From the NCBI GenBank assembly GCA_017628775.1, contig JAGBYN010000115.1:1-9853 (forward strand): a stretch of DNA of 9,853 nt, written 5' to 3'. Below are positions 6,729 to 9,853 of this stretch, piece after piece. The first letter of the stretch is position 1. Every line of letters begins with the position of its first letter. This DNA is from Bacteroidaceae bacterium. GTDB taxonomy: Bacteria; Bacteroidota; Bacteroidia; Bacteroidales; Bacteroidaceae. Below the pieces are notes generated by a model, which saw only the letters and a program-made list of their open reading frames with translations, was not told the origin of the DNA and ran no database searches. The position numbers were made by a program, and so were the translations under genes.

Positions 6729-7406
6729 TTAGATTTCCACCAATTTATAGCCCAATCCATAGATGGTTTTGATTTCGATATCAGCGCCAGCATCCTTTAA
6801 GCGTTTTCTTAAATTCTTCATCTGTGCGTAGATAAAATCAAAATTATCCGATTGGTCGATGTAATCGCCCCACACCGACTCTGCCATAATATGCTTCTCC
6901 ACCAATCGGTTGGGGCGCATCATAAAGTACACCAGGATGTCAAACTCCTTTCGGCCGAGGTCAAGCGCCTTATCGCCCACCATCACCTTAAACGAATCGG
7001 GATTCACTGCCACATTGCCCAACTGCAATGTTCGTCCGCCATCGCGTTGTTTGCGTCGGAGCACACTTTTGATGCTCGCATGGAGTTCCGCCAGGTGGAA
7101 GGGCTTAGGCAGGTAATCGTCCGCCCCAAGGTCGAGTCCTTCCACTTTATCGTCGAGCGAGTCCTTAGCCGAGAGGATAATCACATTGGCAGGGCGCTCA
7201 CTCTTCTTGAGTTCCGAGAGTATTTTAAGGCCATTGCCATCGGGCAACATAATATCGAGCAGGATGCAGTCGTACTCATAGCCAAACACCTTGCTGCGTG
7301 CCTCGCGATACGTTTCAGCGGTTTCCACCACGTAACGTTCGGAAACTAAAAACTTCGAAATGATTTCGCGCAAATCACTATCGTCTTCAATCACTAAAAT
7401 TTTCAT
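6729..7406 (-). CDS. OmpR/PhoB-family response regulator
   Basis: A 225-residue DNA-binding regulator controlled by phosphorylation. The receiver domain (1-118) has the acidic pair Asp8/Asp9, phospho-acceptor Asp51 in CILLDIMLPDG, switch Ser79 in VIILSAKDS and Lys101 in YLPKPFHLAEL. The C-terminal winged helix (about 125-225) contains LGRKEFDILVYFMMRPNRLV, the recognition region DNFDFIYAQMKNLRKRL (187-203) and the closing hairpin IKTIYGLGYKLVEI. All key residues are intact. It precedes the histidine kinase on the same strand, the usual order for a cognate pair. Members of this family bind tandem direct repeats spaced about 10-11 bp, which makes the phased repeats just upstream of its start candidate autoregulatory sites. 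Targets are unknown. Confidence 0.94.
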   Translation of the reverse strand: MKILVIEDDSDLREIISKFLVSERYVVETAETYREARSKVFGYEYDCILLDIMLPDGNGLKILSELKKSERPANVIILSAKDSLDDKVEGLDLGADDYLPKPFHLAELHASIKSVLRRKQRDGGRTLQLGNVAVNPDSFKVMVGDKALDLGRKEFDILVYFMMRPNRLVEKHIMAESVWGDYIDQSDNFDFIYAQMKNLRKRLKDAGADIEIKTIYGLGYKLVEI

Positions 7407-7424
7407 AATTATTGCAGGGGGGGA

Positions 7425-7539
7425 TAGGAGGAAATAGGAAATTATAGGAGGGTTTAGGAATTTTATAGGAAACGACAGGATTTTCTTCCTTGGATTTTAC
7501 AGAAATTCCTTGAAACTCCTTGGATTTCCTAAGATTCCT
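7425..7539. promoter_or_regulatory. 10-bp-phased TAGGA/TTCCT palindrome upstream of the response regulator
   Basis: On the plus strand TAGGA starts at 7425, 7435, 7445, 7455 and 7466, then CAGGA at 7476: six motifs almost exactly 10 bp apart. The second half carries the complement, TTCCT or CTCCT, starting at 7486, 7506, 7516, 7526 and 7535, with one missing step near 7496. The arms 7434-7463 and 7503-7532 are inverted copies matching at 22 of 30 positions. The block fills most of the 188-bp gap between the phosphoesterase stop and the regulator start. It could be a protein-binding array on one face of the helix, or a long hairpin in the phosphoesterase 3' end or regulator leader. The pattern is certain; the role is inferred. 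Confidence 0.6.
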
Positions 7540-7594
7540 GGTGCAAATTAAATCATTAATTCTGAATTAAACCTGAAAAAGGAGGGGACGGGGT

Positions 7595-8740
7595 TTATTT
7601 CTTGAGCACGAGTTCCACGTATTCTGGCCATGCACCGAAGCGGAAGGGGATGTTCGAGCCTGCTCCGGTCGATACATGCAGGTGCTGACCGTTTTCTTCG
7701 TAGTGCCCACCCCATTCATCGTAAATCCATTGTGAAGGCGAGAATGCTCCGAGTTTAAACTGCATGGCATGGGTATGTCCCGACAGGGTGAGTTTTATGT
7801 TTGGGTAATGATACAGCACCTCGCGCCGCCAATGCGTGGGGTCGTGCGACAGCAGAACCACACAAGCCTCGGGAGCCACCTCTGCCATGGCTTTCTTCAG
7901 ATCGCCGTATGAGGGGAAGGGCGGCCGTGCCACATTATCCACGCCAGCTATGACCAGCGTATCGCCACCGCGCACAATAGCATAGCTTTCGTTCCTCAGC
8001 AACTGCCAACCCATGGCACGTTGCATCTCAATCAATTTATTCAGGCGCGCCTGGCGTGCCGCCTTCGATTTATTGGGATGGTACGTGCTGTAGTCGTGGT
8101 TGCCCAAGATCGATAGTACCCCATCGGGGGCACTGAGGCGCGACAGTTCGGCAGTGAAGGGTTTTAGTTCCTCAGGGGCAATATTCACCAGGTCGCCGGT
8201 AAACACGATGAGGTCGGGCTTCAAAGCATTGACCTCTTCCACGAGGCGGCTCACCAGTTCCGTATCATGCCCAAACGTGCCCAGGTGCAGGTCGCTGATC
8301 TGAATGATTTTATAGGCCTCAAAAGCCGCAGGCAACTGAGGCACTTCCACCGCAACGGTTCGCCCCACAACTCTTTTCCAGCCCCACACAAACCCATACA
8401 TAGACATGATGAACGTGCAAAAGCCTATAATCACGGCAAACCCAATACCAATGTAGGAGAAGCGCGGTTCAAACACGGCAAGTCCCCGCCCCACGAGCGA
8501 GAACACGCTAAATAAGATTTTAGGCAGGGCGAACGTCAGGAACAGAAAGAACGTCGCCTTCAGCACCGTGTGGTTGGCGTAGCCCATCACAAAGCACGCG
8601 ATGCCCACCATGGTCAACAGCAAGGGCAACCAATATAAAGCGCTCCACACTGGAGCCACTTGTCCCCGAACGAAGCTAAACCAAATATAGAGGTCGGGTA
8701 AAAGGATGATGATTAAAAGCAGAAAAGGAAGGAGTGGCAT
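7595..8740 (-). CDS. Membrane-anchored calcineurin-like metallophosphoesterase
   Basis: A two-metal phosphoesterase on a membrane anchor. Four hydrophobic helices occupy about 3-24, 31-54, 59-83 and 95-120, and the catalytic domain follows (about 143-380). All metal-site motifs are present: QISDLHLG (Asp150, His152), FTGDLVN (Asp183), LGNHDYS (Asn214, His215), LLSHDPTHW (His299) and SGHTHAMQF (GHTH at 321-324). The layout matches the YkuE/YaeI-like group, some of whose members act on lipid-linked or lipid A precursor phosphates, but the substrate here cannot be told from sequence. At 381 residues it looks complete. The ATG at 8740 puts the first helix at the N-terminus. It lies upstream of the two-component genes on the same strand, 188 bp away, so cotranscription is possible but unproven. 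Confidence 0.9.
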   Translation of the reverse strand: MPLLPFLLLIIILLPDLYIWFSFVRGQVAPVWSALYWLPLLLTMVGIACFVMGYANHTVLKATFFLFLTFALPKILFSVFSLVGRGLAVFEPRFSYIGIGFAVIIGFCTFIMSMYGFVWGWKRVVGRTVAVEVPQLPAAFEAYKIIQISDLHLGTFGHDTELVSRLVEEVNALKPDLIVFTGDLVNIAPEELKPFTAELSRLSAPDGVLSILGNHDYSTYHPNKSKAARQARLNKLIEMQRAMGWQLLRNESYAIVRGGDTLVIAGVDNVARPPFPSYGDLKKAMAEVAPEACVVLLSHDPTHWRREVLYHYPNIKLTLSGHTHAMQFKLGAFSPSQWIYDEWGGHYEENGQHLHVSTGAGSNIPFRFGAWPEYVELVLKK

Positions 8741-9057
8741 AGGATTCCATATTTTTTTAAAGCGTTCAGCTGCAACATGAACTTCAAATACAAAATTGCA
8801 TATTTTTTAGGAAAAAATATTGATATCAAATTATAAATCCAAAAAAAATACGTTCCTTTGCATTAGATTAGCAAAAATCAAGGTCAAATGCGCAGGTTAC
8901 GCTGAATGACAGAGGCGATAGGAACTATAGATTTTTATAAGTTCTATATGCTTTTGATATTCTAAAAGTTCTAAAAATTCCAGGCGCCAGCGACCTTAAG
9001 AACCTTTGGGTCTTAGTTTCTCAGAATCACATCTTAACTCACAAACCATATTTAATC
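8741..9057. other. 317-bp divergent intergenic region
   Basis: The region separates the minus-strand phosphoesterase from the plus-strand kbl, so it should hold promoters for both. Only near matches to TAnnTTTG were found: TTCCTTTG at 8853-8860 and AACCTTTG at 9001-9008 for kbl, and CAATTTTG (minus, 8798-8791) for the phosphoesterase, none with a convincing -33 box. A phased palindrome occupies 8919-8982. The 8741-8850 part is very AT-rich. No known riboswitch class or tRNA was recognised. Confidence 0.55.
8919..8982. repeat. 9-bp-phased AT-rich imperfect palindrome upstream of kbl
   Basis: The left half carries TA-starting motifs at 8919 (TAGGA), 8928 (TAGAT) and 8937 (TAAGT). The right half carries TTCTA at 8942, 8960 and 8969 and TTCCA at 8978, all multiples of 9 bp apart, with the 8951 step degenerate. 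GGAA at 8921 and TTCC at 8978-8981 mark the outer ends. Inside, GAACTATA and TATAAGTTC can form a smaller hairpin. It ends 75 bp before the kbl start, so it could lie in the kbl leader RNA or act as a binding site. Confidence 0.45.
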
Positions 9058-9853
9058 ATGTACGGTAATTTTCAAAAATTCCTCCAAGATGAGCTTCAAG
9101 CCATCAAGGAAGCTGGTCTTTACAAGAACGAACGCCTTATCGAAGGTCCTCAACAAGCTGCGATTCAGGTAGCAGGTAAGGAAGTGTTGAACTTCTGTGC
9201 TAACAACTACCTTGGTCTTTCTAACCATCCTCGCCTCGTTCAGGCGGCTAAGGACATGATGGATGCTCGTGGCTACGGTATGTCGTCAGTACGTTTCATC
9301 TGCGGTTCTCAGGATGCTCACAAGACTCTTGAAGCAGCGATCTCTAAGTTCTTCAAGACTGAAGATACAATCCTCTACGCTGCATGTTTCGATGCAAATG
9401 GTGGTGTATTTGAACCCCTCCTCACTGCTGAAGATGCCATCATCTCTGACGCCCTCAACCACGCATCAATCATCGACGGTGTGCGCCTCTGCAAGGCTAA
9501 GCGCTATCGCTATGCCAATGCCGATATGGCTGACCTCGAACGCTGCCTTCAGGAATCACAGGAACAACGTTTCCGCATCATCGTTACCGACGGTGTGTTC
9601 TCAATGGACGGCAATGTAGCACCTATGGATAAGATTTGCGACCTCGCTGAAAAGTACAATGCCCTCGTAATGGTTGACGAAAGCCACTCTGCAGGTGTTG
9701 TGGGTGCAACAGGTCGTGGTGTGAGCGAGTTCTACAACACTTACGGTCGTGTAGATATCTACACTGGTACGCTCGGCAAGGCATTTGGTGGTGCGATGGG
9801 CGGTTTCACAACTGGTCGCAAGGAAATTATTGACATGCTCCGTCAGCGTTCAC
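9058..9853 (+). CDS. kbl: Glycine C-acetyltransferase (2-amino-3-ketobutyrate CoA ligase), 5' part
   Basis: A cytoplasmic PLP enzyme of the alpha-oxoamine synthase family. It cleaves 2-amino-3-ketobutyrate, formed from threonine by threonine dehydrogenase, with CoA to give glycine and acetyl-CoA. The window contains about 265 of an expected 395-400 codons, cut by the window edge. The frame starts [14 protein letters not shown] and contains [74 protein letters not shown] and VDESHSAG, all close to E. coli Kbl as recalled. Lys241 in [14 protein letters not shown] is the expected PLP lysine. These features separate it from serine palmitoyltransferase and 8-amino-7-oxononanoate synthase. No threonine dehydrogenase gene is seen upstream; it could lie beyond the window. 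Codon choice is strongly biased (CTT, GGT, AAC, AAG), suggesting high expression. Confidence 0.95.
   Translation, partial: MYGNFQKFLQDELQAIKEAGLYKNERLIEGPQQAAIQVAGKEVLNFCANNYLGLSNHPRLVQAAKDMMDARGYGMSSVRFICGSQDAHKTLEAAISKFFKTEDTILYAACFDANGGVFEPLLTAEDAIISDALNHASIIDGVRLCKAKRYRYANADMADLERCLQESQEQRFRIIVTDGVFSMDGNVAPMDKICDLAEKYNALVMVDESHSAGVVGATGRGVSEFYNTYGRVDIYTGTLGKAFGGAMGGFTTGRKEIIDMLRQRS

Noticed and set aside
7553..7567. TTAATTC/GAATTAA palindrome as a terminator of the phosphoesterase gene
   Set aside because: The two 7-bp arms are separated by a single base, too tight for a hairpin loop, and no U-tract follows.
8880..8920. Riboswitch or tRNA-like structure upstream of kbl
   Set aside because: A glycine riboswitch would be sensible here, but I could not find its conserved core; only very short GCG/CGC pairing is visible.
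9058..9853. Serine palmitoyltransferase as the identity of the last gene
   Set aside because: Bacteroidales make sphingolipids with a related enzyme, but this sequence follows Kbl closely through [10 protein letters not shown] and [15 protein letters not shown], which the palmitoyltransferase lacks.

Overview
The window looks like a chromosomal stretch from a member of the Bacteroidales (Bacteroidota), plausibly Prevotella-like. The reasons are the protein families (a secreted GH92 mannosidase, a Bacteroidales-style two-component pair, a four-helix membrane phosphoesterase), promoter boxes of the Bacteroidota TAnnTTTG type in front of several genes, and the lack of obvious Shine-Dalgarno sequences. 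There are no rRNA or tRNA genes, phage genes, transposases or CRISPR arrays. Genus-level placement is inference.

Layout: galE (UDP-glucose 4-epimerase) lies on the minus strand at 84-1100, with a strong terminator at 28-59. Next, at 1240-3540 (minus), is a GH92 alpha-mannosidase gene cut by one in-frame amber codon at 1594-1596, just before the motif holding the predicted catalytic base. From 3541 to 4278 there is no gene. That stretch holds six copies of an intergenic repeat, at least one of which is a 110-bp element with near-perfect 26-bp inverted ends. A threonine-aldolase-like PLP enzyme (4279-5325, plus) converges on a sensor histidine kinase (5397-6668, minus), and the two share a compact bidirectional terminator. 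The partner OmpR-family response regulator (6729-7406, minus) lies directly upstream of the kinase, and a membrane metallophosphoesterase (7595-8740, minus) lies upstream of that. A 317-bp divergent intergenic region then leads to kbl (glycine C-acetyltransferase), which starts at 9058 and runs off the window end.

Functional picture: galE supplies or recycles UDP-galactose. The GH92 gene would have encoded a secreted or periplasmic enzyme trimming alpha-mannosides from host or yeast glycans, but as read it makes a protein lacking its catalytic base. The aldolase and Kbl are two separate routes from threonine-derived intermediates to glycine. The two-component system is probably cotranscribed, and its signal is unknown.

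The most unusual content is non-coding. Three intergenic regions (3703-3812, 7425-7539, 8919-8982) share one design: a short motif repeated at near-constant spacing (8, 10 or 9 bp) on one strand, followed by its complement at the same spacing, giving a long imperfect palindrome. The copy before the response regulator has 10-bp phasing, close to one helical turn, and could be an autoregulatory operator or a large RNA hairpin.
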